64,000 nt of DNA from NCBI GenBank assembly GCA_028564675.1, contig JAOVVO010000188.1, forward strand, positions 57,042 through 121,041, in the 5' to 3' direction. The notes beneath the pieces are model-generated. The model saw only the letters and a list, made by a program, of their open reading frames with translations, searched no databases and had not been told where the DNA came from. Shown one piece after another: positions 48,804-59,825 of the stretch; positions within the stretch are counted from its first letter, which is position 1; each line of letters opens with the position of its first letter. Source of the stretch: Onchocerca lupi. Taxonomy: Eukaryota; Nematoda; Chromadorea; Rhabditida; Onchocercidae. Both the position numbers and the translations under genes were made by a program.

Positions 48804-51800
48804 ATGCTGGCAGTGGTTGATCCGTCAACGCTTACAACGGAAGCATTGGTGCGAGCAGCGGTGATACTTTGCGTTGGTTTACTGTTAATATTCTCGGCAG
48901 TTATTTCCATAACGATAACCTTATGCAACGATGCACTCCGTGATGTTATCGGTTATTATATGGTTTGTTGATATTATTATTTCTTTTATGAACTACTACT
49001 TGCGGCTTTTCAAGTCACACATTCCAAATTCAGAAGTTGCTTGAATGGGCAAAGATCGTTTTTTCCATGAGAAAACTGAAGCTTTATTAAAAACCAATCT
49101 ATATTTTCACCGTGCCATCTTTTCAAAACCTTATTTGCACAACATCCTAATAGTGGGATTTCTTATTCAATATGTTTCTGTTTTCTTCATTTTTAATGTG
49201 CACTCATTAATTAAAATTTAAATTTATCACTGAATTTATTTACAAAATCCATCAATGATAAAGATGCCCAAGAAGAGATTTATATAAAATCAAATTTATG
49301 AAGAAAATGGTGCCCGCAAGATAGAAAACTTTATCGTTATTCAGTTTCACTTTAATTTCCACAGACTGTTGGAATTTAATCGATTTTCAGATTTCTTTAT
49401 CAGCTGCAGATTTGCTATGTTCAGTAGCAATAATACCTGCTAGTATGTACAGTGCTTTAGCACCAGAATGGCAATTCATGGGTGATAATTCGTTGGTCTG
49501 TAAATGCTCCGTATATTTAGAAGTAGTTCTGTTTGCTAGTACCGCCTATACCCTTGCATGGATTGGTATCGATCGATATGTTGCTCTAATGAGACCTCAA
49601 AGGTAAATTAATTGTTTTGTCTTCCAAGTTTATTTGTGTAATATCATTCAATTTAATATCTCTTTAAAGAAAATGCTCAAATACAGAGGCACTCTTCTTT
49701 TAAGAGGTGAATTTTAGTATCTTTGTCACTAAAACTTTCATTTGCTTATTTTCTTTCACAAGCTAGATAGATGGATCGACCTATTTGTAACTTACGTTTC
49801 GCAGAATCAATGAATAATAAGTGTAAGAATATTTGCGAACACTGTTACTTGAAATTTAGAGAAGAACGCACTGATTTCTCGCAGCCTAAGCATCGAATCA
49901 TCTATTGTTTAGATTTATTTACGTTTACTTAAGTTTAAATTTATTGGAATGCCTAAGCACATTGACTTGTTGATTTATGCTACATTTGTGCTTCTTCCTT
50001 TCCTTTAATTTTGTTATCCAATTTTTATTCTATCCAGGTACGAAGCGGAACAAACTATAACGAGATGTAAATGCTGGATCGTATTCACATGGAGTAGCAC
50101 TGTGCTTTTTGCATTGCCTATTGTTGTTGCTCGCATGAAGGTATCCTGTTCATTTTTATTCTTTTCGATATTACCATTGACCGTTTCTATATTTCTGTCT
50201 CCTTTACATTTTATAAGTTGTAATTAGGCTATGTAAAATTTAAATAAAAATAAAATTTACACTAGCGATAATTTATGCCGATACCATTTGATAACGAGGT
50301 ACAATATTTAATATTACATTTTAATGTACTGCGATATTCGTTTCAAAACTGTGTGAAATAATATTGTATAAATGAAAGCTTTTATGAGTCGATAATAATT
50401 AAAACTTAAAATTAAAGACCAAAAATTGTGCTCCGATCTATATGCTTCATATAATGGAATCTTACATTTATTGCCTTCTAGGTCTCTTATTATCATGCCG
50501 CCGAGTTGTGTCTGCTGGACTGGTCAGCAACGACGGCTTATAATATAACATTAGCCTCACTTATTCTAGTACCTTCTACATGCAGTATATTATTCACTTA
50601 TTGTTCAATTTTCTGGGCCATGCGGAATTCATATTCGGTCAGTTTTTCGCTTTATTCAGCATTTCTCGCATTTTTTATGAGTTCTTAGTGAATTATACAA
50701 TTAGCATTTGTCGAACACATGGAGAATCAATAATGATTTGAATATTTGAAAGTAATGAAATATATTCGTGTGCAACGTGACGATATCTACTTATAGCTTC
50801 CTTTTGTTTCTTCCAAGGATTCAATGTAAAGAAAACCAGTGCATTCTCTAGTTGTAATGTAAAGTGGCTAGATAAATATTTCCAAAAATGACATCCAAAA
50901 ATTTAAAATCCTATTTTCTGTTCAGTTGTGATGCAATTAATACTATAATACTAAAAGCAAATTTAATCTTCTGGAATTAAAAATCATACTTTTAAACTGT
51001 CAACTACTGTTAGATATTTTTTACTATAAAAAGTACACATTATGTAAAATGAATTCAAAAGAATGCAGCGCTGCAAAAAGTGTCCACATCGATCGGGAAA
51101 GACTCGTAGCATGATCGAATCTCAAACTTGAGTAATTAAACCTTTCATTAGAATAATTTGATGACGGGAGATTACACTTAATAATTACAAATGTCGCATC
51201 AATAAAGGAAATTTAGTGATAAAATTATTGATATAATAAAAGGGGGATCATAAGGAAGTTTTGAATAACCGGGACGTAAAACAAACCATCGTTGGTTGAA
51301 GTGTTTAAAAATGGTAGAAGAAGGAGAATTGATAGCGCAATACAACTGCGCCTTTGTTAGCGATAGGCTGAGAATTTTTTTTTTGGTGATGCAGCTATGC
51401 ATTTTTTTACACGATACTGTCTTGTTAGATTATGGCATAGATAAAAGTTAACAGGAAATGATTACACATGCAAAAATATTACCGATCATTCGCATTGCGA
51501 GCAAAAAATCACGGTTTTTTTCCGACAACATCCGAAATTTGAATTTCTAAAAAATTTACCAAATGTGAAAACCTTCACATATGAGGAAAAGATCATAAAT
51601 TTTGGCGAATATGTTTACTTATTAATTTTGCTATATTTGTTACAGTAAAAACACATCTAAATAATTTATCATTAAAAAAATTAGTGAAAGAAATAAAAGA
51701 AAAAAATACAAAATAAGAGAAGTGCATAACAAAATTCAAACATAAAATTCTTTTTTTTTTGCTACATGCATGTTTGAATTTTGTTTTGTTTTTTTTTTTT

Positions 51801-52758
51801 TTTTTTTTTTTTGTTTGTTCGTTTAGCTAATTTTTTTCAATGACAAATTATTTAGATGTGCTTTTAGTATAACAAATACGATAAATTTAGGTTTTGTCGG
51901 TTTAAAAAATATAATTTTATTAAAATTTCGTAACTATCATAAGATAGAGTACAGTTATTGTCTGACAAAAGAATGCTGAATTGAAAAATTTTTATGCTAA
52001 GATCGGTTTTTCGTTTCAGTATAGCCTGAAAACTCCATAGTTCTTATCCATAATTTTGCTCTGAAGATGATATTAAAGCCCTCAGTCTTACGACAGAAAT
52101 TGCATAAACTGTTTGAGAAGTGTTTAGCAAGACATTCTGATGTTCAGAAAATGATCCATCCTAACGGATAATGCATTAAGGTTTTTCCCCTTTTTGTTAA
52201 GATAATTGGATAGCAAAATATCTGAATATCCGTTGCTATCGCCACATTACAATGATACGTTCCAGTTAAATTTTATCTGAAATTGTCTTTTGAAATTTTT
52301 GTTGTAATATAAATATCAAATGAATATCGTCTAGTTTCACATTATATTTCTCAATGAAGTTCTTTATGAATTATGCGAAAATACAAAGATAATTGCAGCT
52401 TGAAGACAGTCAACGTTTATTGCTGGAAACGGATCACAATTTTGCTCTTTCCTTTTTCGTGCTCATTGCTTTTATTCTCTCTTGGCTACCCGTTATCGCA
52501 GTCCGTTTCGTGCCGCAATCGATGCTAAGTCCAGCAGATTTATCAACGGTGGATTTCGTTTTTGCATGGCTTGCAATTGGTGGATCCTCTTCAAAATTGC
52601 TCATTTCACTGTTCATAAATCAGGAGTTTCGTGCTACACTTGGCCATTGTATATCTGCTATCTGTCCATGTTGCTGCTGTTTGACACCGTCAATCGCCCA
52701 TCAAAGGCGACGACTGGAATACAGAAGTCTTTCTGATCGACGAATCCACTCTAGTTAA
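48804..52758 (+). CDS. Rhodopsin-class (class A) G protein-coupled receptor, orphan
   Basis: Five exons: 48804-48962, 49391-49602, 50038-50140, 50482-50637, 52399-52758; phases agree, 329 residues. Seven hydrophobic segments are visible. TM2 carries LSAADLL; TM3 ends in DRY (114-116), with Cys90 exactly 25 residues before the Arg, the usual disulphide partner; its mate is in HAAELCLLDW of loop 2. TM4 has W in CKCWIVFTW. TM6 shows SWLPV (CWxP-like, 238-242). The NPxxY motif of TM7 is missing: the site reads SSSKLLISLF before INQEFR. Intracellular loop 3 is short. The tail has a Cys cluster (CPCCCC, 299-304) likely to be palmitoylated. A short uORF (ATG AAG CTG TAA) lies just before the start. 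Ligand and orthologue are not recognised; an amine or peptide receptor relative is possible. Intron 4 (1.8 kb) contains an SL1-like sequence and a foldback element. Confidence 0.9.
51121..51142 (-). other. SL1 spliced-leader sequence embedded in genomic DNA
   Basis: Read on the minus strand, the 22 bases start GGTTTAATTAC and end CAAGTTTGAG, matching the nematode SL1 exon at 21 of 22 positions (T for C at position 12). The base after the leader is not the GT that follows it in SL RNA genes. Instead the sequence goes straight to ATTCGATC and, eight bases after the leader, an ATG opening a frame of about 43 codons (MLRVFPDRCGHFLQRC...). That arrangement fits the 5' end of a retro-copied, trans-spliced mRNA lying antisense in the GPCR intron. 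The parent gene was not identified. Confidence 0.75.
51634..51878. mobile_element. Foldback element (MITE-like), about 245 bp
   Basis: The ends are long inverted repeats: left TATTTGTTACAGTAAAAACA.. against right (reversed) TATTTGTTATACTAAAAGCA.., then both CATCTAAATAATTT(A/G)TCATT and AAAAAATTAG. An inner pair (CAAAATTCAAACAT) flanks a T-rich centre. The whole unit folds into one hairpin and has no coding capacity. Target-site duplication is not clear. It is in intron 4 of the GPCR gene. Confidence 0.75.
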
Positions 52759-55300
52759 TATTTTTATAAAATATAGGATTCATTTAATTAACTCAGAAGA
52801 CTCGCAAATTTTAAAGTTTATGTGAATCATATTATCATTTATAGCATTTTAACATTCCTACTCTTTCTCCTGCACCATTATTTTATCGCAATCAATTGAT
52901 TATTGTGTAAATAATCTGAGATTTTTTTATATCGCTGCTAATTTCTGCAAACCAGAAAGGAGAAACAATATCCTCAAAGAATGATAGATTTTCTAGTATT
53001 TCATTCTTGATTTTATTCTAACATTTCGTTATTATTCTCGAAAGTTTTTCTATTCTTATCCCATCCCAATTGTCCTCCCAAACTTGAAGTTCTTTCATAT
53101 TTTTATGATTAAAAGATAAGATATAACACAATATTTTTCTAACATTGATAGATGAACTCTATTTTTCTAGTGTTTTTGATTGAAAGGAAGATAGGAAAGT
53201 TTCAACTTCAAATATCATCCCGCAGATATCTGTAAAGAGATTCTACCCTCATTCTCAAGACAGCTTTCTTTCGGAGTACTATCGCTGTTAATTCCAGTTT
53301 TCCTTATTTATTAATTGTTGTTATTTAAATTGCTACGAACACTAGTTATTACAATTCAAAATTAACCATTGTACAATTTGCTTATTTATGTAGAATGGAA
53401 ATCCATTAGATTTTATTAACCGCATTATTATTTGTTATGTGAAAGCAGTGGCTGTCTTTGATCTATGATTTAAGTTTCACTTCTGTAATGGTGTGGCCTG
53501 TTCTTGCATTGTATTAGGAAGACTCCTTAGAACGTTGATCATACACCAGTTTTTTGTGCGGTAAGATATACACTTCATAATATGTAATATCCGTTGTTCC
53601 TTCTATGATACAACTGTATTCAGCATTATCGTTTACGCCGCATAAAGTAAAAAGGCTTAAGCGATGAGGTTAAAACGTAAATACCTGAAAAATTCATTAT
53701 CTAATCCAATTTAGAAATTTAATACCTTCAAATAGGTGAATGATCTATTTATTTATTTAGTTCATTTATATATTCACTGGTTTGTTCCTCATTGAAATTC
53801 ACTTGTTTATCTCCATAATTCTTTATTTTTTTCAAAAAATCTTGATTAATTTTGGAATTCATGATGATATTCTCTAGAGGCTGAAAGAAGTATTTTTGCT
53901 ACAATGATGTAATCAATAAGACAAATATGAAGAATCAAATTTTCAAACATTTATGGTATTATCTTAAAAGTGCTTTTGCTGTATTAGAATTTGGAGTTTT
54001 CTCGATATTATGCTAACAAAAAATATTTAGAAAATTTAGTTACTGGTTCTGATAATTTTTACAAAAAAATTGACAATGCTGTGATTTGATACATATAATA
54101 TTTCTCGTATTAATATCGCAATCGTAATTTTCATTGTTGTGAATTCAGAGATGCTATGCCGTCTCATTTTATCGAAAAAATTATTGCTCTACATAGAACC
54201 ATATACGTAAGTTTTTGTATTTGAAATAATTTACCAAATGAGATTGTTTCGGGAACGAAATAGTGAGGGCTTGGCGCTTTCGGATTGTCGGGTATGTTGA
54301 AAATGTTACTTGCTGTGATTTCCGCGTATTTCATCTCCTATTTTTTGATGTTCTTAAGTTAGCTGTGTTTGAAATTGTATTTTTTTCGCTGTATTTATAT
54401 CAAATGTGAATACATAACATCAGATAAATCATAATAGCAATATTCTTGAAGTTGCATTGAATATTCAGTAATATATACACAGTCAGAAATTTTATACAAT
54501 CATTGTTTCATGGAGAAAATGTCCTCTCAAACTGATATCTTGTTTTTCATGAATTAAAATAAATGCTTTGACTTGTCAAATCATTAATAGAGGATGTCTC
54601 TTTGACAGTTTTCTTTGAAAATCCACTATGCATGGATCGCGAGCATAAAAGCAACCTGGGGTATGACATATCTGCATCAAATTAAATATACAATACGAAT
54701 CACGAGCATGGGACTGTTGCATACTTCTTCGCTTGAGGTCTTGATTTTTTCATCACGTGTCAACAATTTTTAACGAGTCTGTGTGGCGTGAATGTGATAT
54801 TATGGGAAGAGTGTGGAAGATGGGGACGTCTCTCGCAGATTTCTTATTGTGAATTTTGTAAAATGGCATGGTTCATTTTCGACATCTTGAGAAATTGATA
54901 TATGAGTCTGTTAGAGAAACAGTAGGTTCGAAATAATTCGCAAATTCTCGAATAAAGATTTGAAGTCGGCGATATTCGACTACTGCTCAGTTACCACTCT
55001 TTGGCCCCTAGTTCTTAGTAAAATCAATTAATGGAAGTCTAAGGCTATAAAATTTATCCATCCACAGACGATTATTACAATGGTCCCACAGATTAATTGA
55101 TGATTGATTGATCAAATAAGTACTAAAGTGAAGATGAATGTAGTTGTGTATCAAGAAAAATAGATAGGAAAGGAATAACGGGTTTTGATACAATCATTTC
55201 CAGTTTTTTTTATGAAATTTGAGTTTACTGGTTTTCAATCAAAACTGATGTTTCAGCAGATGCTGTTTGTACGTTTCGGATCAGATCGCTCAACATGAAT
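52759..55300. other. Intergenic; no gene seen
   Basis: 3' flank of the GPCR gene and 5' flank of ife-4. AT-rich, short frames only. Confidence 0.5.
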
Positions 55301-55307
55301 TTTTCAG
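55300..55307 (+). promoter_or_regulatory. Probable spliced-leader acceptor of ife-4
   Basis: ATTTTTCAG 27 bases before the ATG; the frame is open back to this site, so it is either a trans-splice site or the edge of an upstream exon. Confidence 0.45.
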
Positions 55308-55334
55308 GTTAACACCGGTGAATTAATCTATCTT

Positions 55335-57699
55335 ATGTTGGAATCACTTGCTAATGAGGAATCAAAAATATCTGATGACGAGAATTTACCCGAAACGAAG
55401 GAAGAATTAGAACAGCAGCCAAGATCAGATTTAGTACTATTGGTGGTAAGTTTTGGTTATTTTCAGAATTTTTCCAGAATTTTCAGGAATTAGATGCTTT
55501 TCATTTTCATAGAAAACATTTCCTTTCATATTTTAATTAATTTCATTTTTGATGGTGTGATTTACTGATGTCCTTAATATAGGAAATTCGCGTTATAGAC
55601 GTAGAGTTGTGTTTACTTGACTGCCAAGTGCGATAAGATTAGACTTACATGGTACACATAAATTGTTATTACATGAATAAGTGCTGTATCAGACCACGAA
55701 TTTTCATTTCCATTGCTAATTATTGTCGGACTATGCACCAGTTGTAAGTTGTTTAATCAAATTTCGCAATTATTTCGTCTAGAAAGCGAGTCCATGTAAT
55801 GACAGTGAGCATCCCTTGGAATTCACCTACGTTTTTTCTTATTTTGTACGTCCGCAAGGGAAATTTGATCCAGAAGATTATGCTTTATATGTACAACCGG
55901 TGGCTTCGTTCAATTCCGTGGAACAGTTCTGGAATACATATTGTTTCTTGAAGCGTCCTGTTGGTTAGTCGTTTCATCTTAACAAATTCTTGGCATCTGT
56001 CCTCAATTAGACCTAAAAAATTTGGTTTATCCAATCATCCTCTAGTTCGTTTTGTTATCTGATAAAATTTTAGGTCTTATCTTTGAATCTGATTCGAGAC
56101 TTAAGCTTCTTCATTATGTCTGTTAGAGAGGGCACTTTAAACTAAGATATTTCAATACTTCGGCCTGAGACTTTTTTTCTAAAAATTAAAGTTTCCGTTT
56201 TCTCACGAAAATGTGAAGCTTCAAAACCATAGAAAGTGATCTAATTTTGAACAATAAATGCAAATTTCAGATATCACTGAAAAAGTAGATTTCCATATGT
56301 TTAAAGAGGGCATCAAACCTGTTTGGGAAGATGATGCTAATCGAAAGGTATTATTTTGGCATCTTTTTGATACCTTAATATAGATCAAAAATTCAAATTC
56401 ATTATTAATGATTAAAAGTTCCGACATAAATATTCAATTTATGGTTAGTTCTTATTGCAAAGGAAAAAGTTCCATTTTCTATTTAGGGTGGTAAATGGAT
56501 TTTGCGTTTGAAGAAAGGTTTTTCGTCGAGAATTTGGGAAAATTTGATATTAGCAATGATTGGAGAACAGTTTCTTGTTGGTGAGGAAATCTGTGGGGCT
56601 GTATGCTCCATACGTAATCAGGTTATTTTTGCACTTCAAATTCAGGAAGGATTTACACCTATTTATAATCTTCATAATTCAACTAATTGATTTTCTTGCA
56701 TAATAGTGGACTGTCTTTGTAATAATATTAGGTATTTTTAGATTTCTTCATGGCAAAAGTCAAGAAGGAATATATCTTGACTTTTGCCATCCAGAGATGA
56801 TTAATTTATGGCTTCATGCCCTTGTAACTAGCGTGGTTTTTACTTTGCTTTAAATGTATTAAATAGTATTCTTTTCAGGCATCTTACAATTATATTAGTG
56901 ATATTCCGATTTTTGCTAGTTTTTTCTTGAATAAATTAATATCAATTTTGAGTTGGATTTTTCATTTTGAGTTCCTTACTGGAAAAAAATCTGATATGCT
57001 ATTTAAATTTGTCATTTTTATAATTTCTCTTCTTCAGCTATTTTTTGGTGAATTGCAGTGATATTTATAGGAAGATATTGTTTCATTATGGAATCGCACA
57101 GCAGATAATTTGGCAACTACAAACCGTATTCGTGACACCTTGCGACGGGTTTTAAATCTACCTCCAAATGCTATTTTGGAGTACAAACGTCATGACGATT
57201 GTTTAAAGCATGTTTTTGTTTTTTTGCGATTGATTTCTTGCTGAAGGCTGGAGAAAAGTAGTAGAATTAAAGTAATGTTTGTTTACAAACAGGTATGCGA
57301 CTAAAAGATTGCCAAACTTTTGGAAATTATTTAGAAACTGAAATATAGGATTATACAGCGATGAAGAGTTTTTTTTTTTTTTTTTTTTTTCAGATAAAGA
57401 GTTAATCAGTAGTGTTTCGAATGAGTATGACTGTGCCGCTTTATTTTTATGCTATAAATTCATTGTTTTTTGAATACGTATGCACTTATTCATTTTTATA
57501 TGAAAGAAAAGTCGGACAAGAAGGGGACAGTTAGATAGAAAATTTTTGTTTCTTATTTTAATTTATACTTTAGATCTATCCTTGTTTTATTTTGTTAATT
57601 TTCAATTCTCTATTGGATTAAAAAACTTATTGAAACATGTTCCAGAGACCAAAGCAGTTATCGCCATACAAATGTGGATTTGCCAAGAAGATAAGATGA
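55335..57699 (+). CDS. ife-4: eIF4E family member type 2 (4E-HP), cap-binding translational repressor
   Basis: Six exons: 55335-55445, 55783-55963, 56271-56347, 56487-56621, 57071-57211 and, inferred, 57646-57699; 232 residues (human 4EHP 245). Near-diagnostic blocks: SVEQFWNTY, FKEGIKPVWEDDANRKGGKW, WENLILAMIGEQFLVGEEIC, GAVCSIRNQEDIVSLWN, RIRDTLRRVLNLPPN. Cap stacking in 4EHP uses a Tyr and a Trp; the equivalents are Tyr70 (DYALYV) and Trp116 (KPVWED), whereas classical eIF4E uses two Trp. 4EHP binds the mRNA cap but not eIF4G and represses selected messages, with GIGYF-type partners. The N-terminus is acidic. The last exon follows a good acceptor (TGTTCCAG) and has AATAAA 46 bp after its stop; without that splice exon 5 would read on to TGA at 57242-57244 and end LKHVFVFLRLISC. 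The donor for that splice (CAT|GTTTTT) is weak. Confidence 0.93.
56750..56790. repeat. 16-bp perfect hairpin
   Basis: ATGGCAAAAGTCAAGA, a 9-nt loop, then the exact reverse complement, in intron 4 of ife-4. Confidence 0.9.
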
Positions 57700-57744
57700 A
57701 CCATTGTTTTGTATATAACATAGATATTTCTTGTATATCACTGA

Positions 57745-57750
57745 AATAAA
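57745..57750 (+). terminator. polyadenylation signal for ife-4
   Basis: AATAAA 46 bp past the proposed exon 6 stop. Confidence 0.6.
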
Positions 57751-59379
57751 ATTTTTCTCGTAATATTCTTCCGATAAATTTGTATCAAAACTCTGTATTC
57801 GACTAAAGTGTTTTCAAAATTTTGCATTTTCACACTTTTCAAACAGGTTAGATAGTATTTTAAAATGATGAGAGGTAAATATTCGAGAAGATCGTGGTAA
57901 GATCAAAATGATTAATCATTTAGGAGAAGATTGACAAGATAATGAGGCGGACAAGACATTAGATTTTTCTAGTGCTAGACTTCAATTTAAGGTCTGTGTT
58001 TATGGATTTTGTGTAGATGGAGTTAGGAAAGACAAAATTTAAAATTTTGATCAATAATTTATGACATGCAATCGCATAGTTCGTGACATTTTGTAAATAA
58101 ATTTAATGAAGACTAAATTGGTCCGGTGTGTTGTTATTTTATAGTATTGAAGCATCCGATCAATTTTTTATTTATAGCTATTTACTTTCTTCCATTTCCT
58201 TATGTTCTCCAAATTTTCTCTCAGATCTGTGGTATCTTTATTCTCTAGAACGGACTATTCATGAAACCTGAGCTCTTTGACTTCTTCATGCTGCGAAGAT
58301 TCGATTGAATTGTCGTGCAAGATCCACTGGAATTAATTTTTTTCAATGTCTAGTTACTTTGCTTGCACCATACAAATCTAAAATGAACTGAAATTTGAGA
58401 TATTGTATGACAAATTCTGTACTGGATATTGTTATTCTATGGAAGCAAAGAGGAACGAAGAGTATATTTGAGCGGTAATGAAAAGTACAAAGCAAAACTA
58501 CATGGTATTTTTTACAATTAAATGAAAAGCACTAGTATATTTAGTTTGGTCTAGGATATTCCCATTACTATCAGTCATCGCAAAATTCTTGAGAAATTTA
58601 AAATTCCCGAAAGAATTGTGGAAGAATGAACCATATGCTTTATGTATTTCCAATAGATTGTCTGCTTATTCCGAAAAGTTGAAAGTTTAAAATATTTGGT
58701 ATTATTTATCAACTGTTTTATTGTTTCATGGCCTACCAATATATTTTTTTTACCCACATCAATTTGTATATTTGGAATTCATTCTCCAAAACCCATATTG
58801 TTATGTCGTCAAAGTACCAAATTTCAGCTTTTATTATATAACATTATTGCTCTTTTGGGATCGGGATTCAACCTTGAAAGTACATTGTTTTCTCGTAATT
58901 TATTACTGCACCCGGAAATACATCCTGGTATGTGATTTTATTCCAGCAATGGTCTTATTAATGATGTTACTGCTGTGGATTTTACGGATGCTGAAGTTTA
59001 TACGTTGGTGACAAGGTAATCTGTAATACAACTTTTGATGAGTCCATAATGAATCAGTGATGTGGGCTTCATGATGTATTTACACTCATGAATGCTATTT
59101 TTGGCTTGAAGTGCCACTGTTTGAGATTCAAGTCTTTGCAGATTGAATCCTAATCCTTTAAAATGTAATTGCAATTATTATTGTTTAAGTAAACAAGATC
59201 TATGTCTTAAAAGTCTAACTTATTAGAAATCTCTGGTTTTTAGATGTGAACTTTCAGAAAATTTATGAAATGTCCCGAAATTCTGGTAGTTTTAAAAATC
59301 GAAAATGTTAAATGTTACCATTTAAATGGATTACAAAGATAACTCTGTCATGATTTTGCAGAAACTTTTAATATTTTTT

Positions 59380-59381
<2 letters not shown>

Positions 59382-59412
<31 letters not shown>
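59382..59412. repeat. Poly(T) tract
   Basis: 31 consecutive T. Confidence 0.95.
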
Positions 59413-59413
<1 letters not shown>

Positions 59414-59790
59414 ATGAATTTCTGTCTTCTTATCATGAAATTCAGACCAATGACGATCGGGAAATCCCAATTGACTTTAGAAATCTGTAGCATTCGGAAA
59501 TTTCCAGAATTTCATTGAGACTTTTGGATGAAAGAATTTTTATTTGGCTGTTATTGATATATCTTTTTAAATTAAGGTGAAAGTTTTTGTGAACGAAATT
59601 GGGTCCATATGTGAACAAGTACGAAACTTATCATCATTATCAACTACCATTTTGCCTCCTTTTATAGTGCACTTTGCTGATTTATAATTCTCTTTTATGA
59701 ATCCAGTTAGAAATGATTTTTAATTTTTTTTTCATCCATTTTCCACCATTTAACTTTTCGTAAAAGTTTATATTTAAATATTTGAATAAA

Positions 59791-59825
59791 ATATATATAT
59801 ATATATATTTATTTATATATATATA
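59791..59825. repeat. (AT)n microsatellite, interrupted
   Basis: AT dinucleotides broken once by TTTATT. Confidence 0.9.

Noticed and set aside
58554..58628. Resemblance of ISHRKIL to histidyl-tRNA synthetase
   Set aside because: Only a handful of residues match; neighbouring sequence does not show the following conserved blocks of that enzyme.
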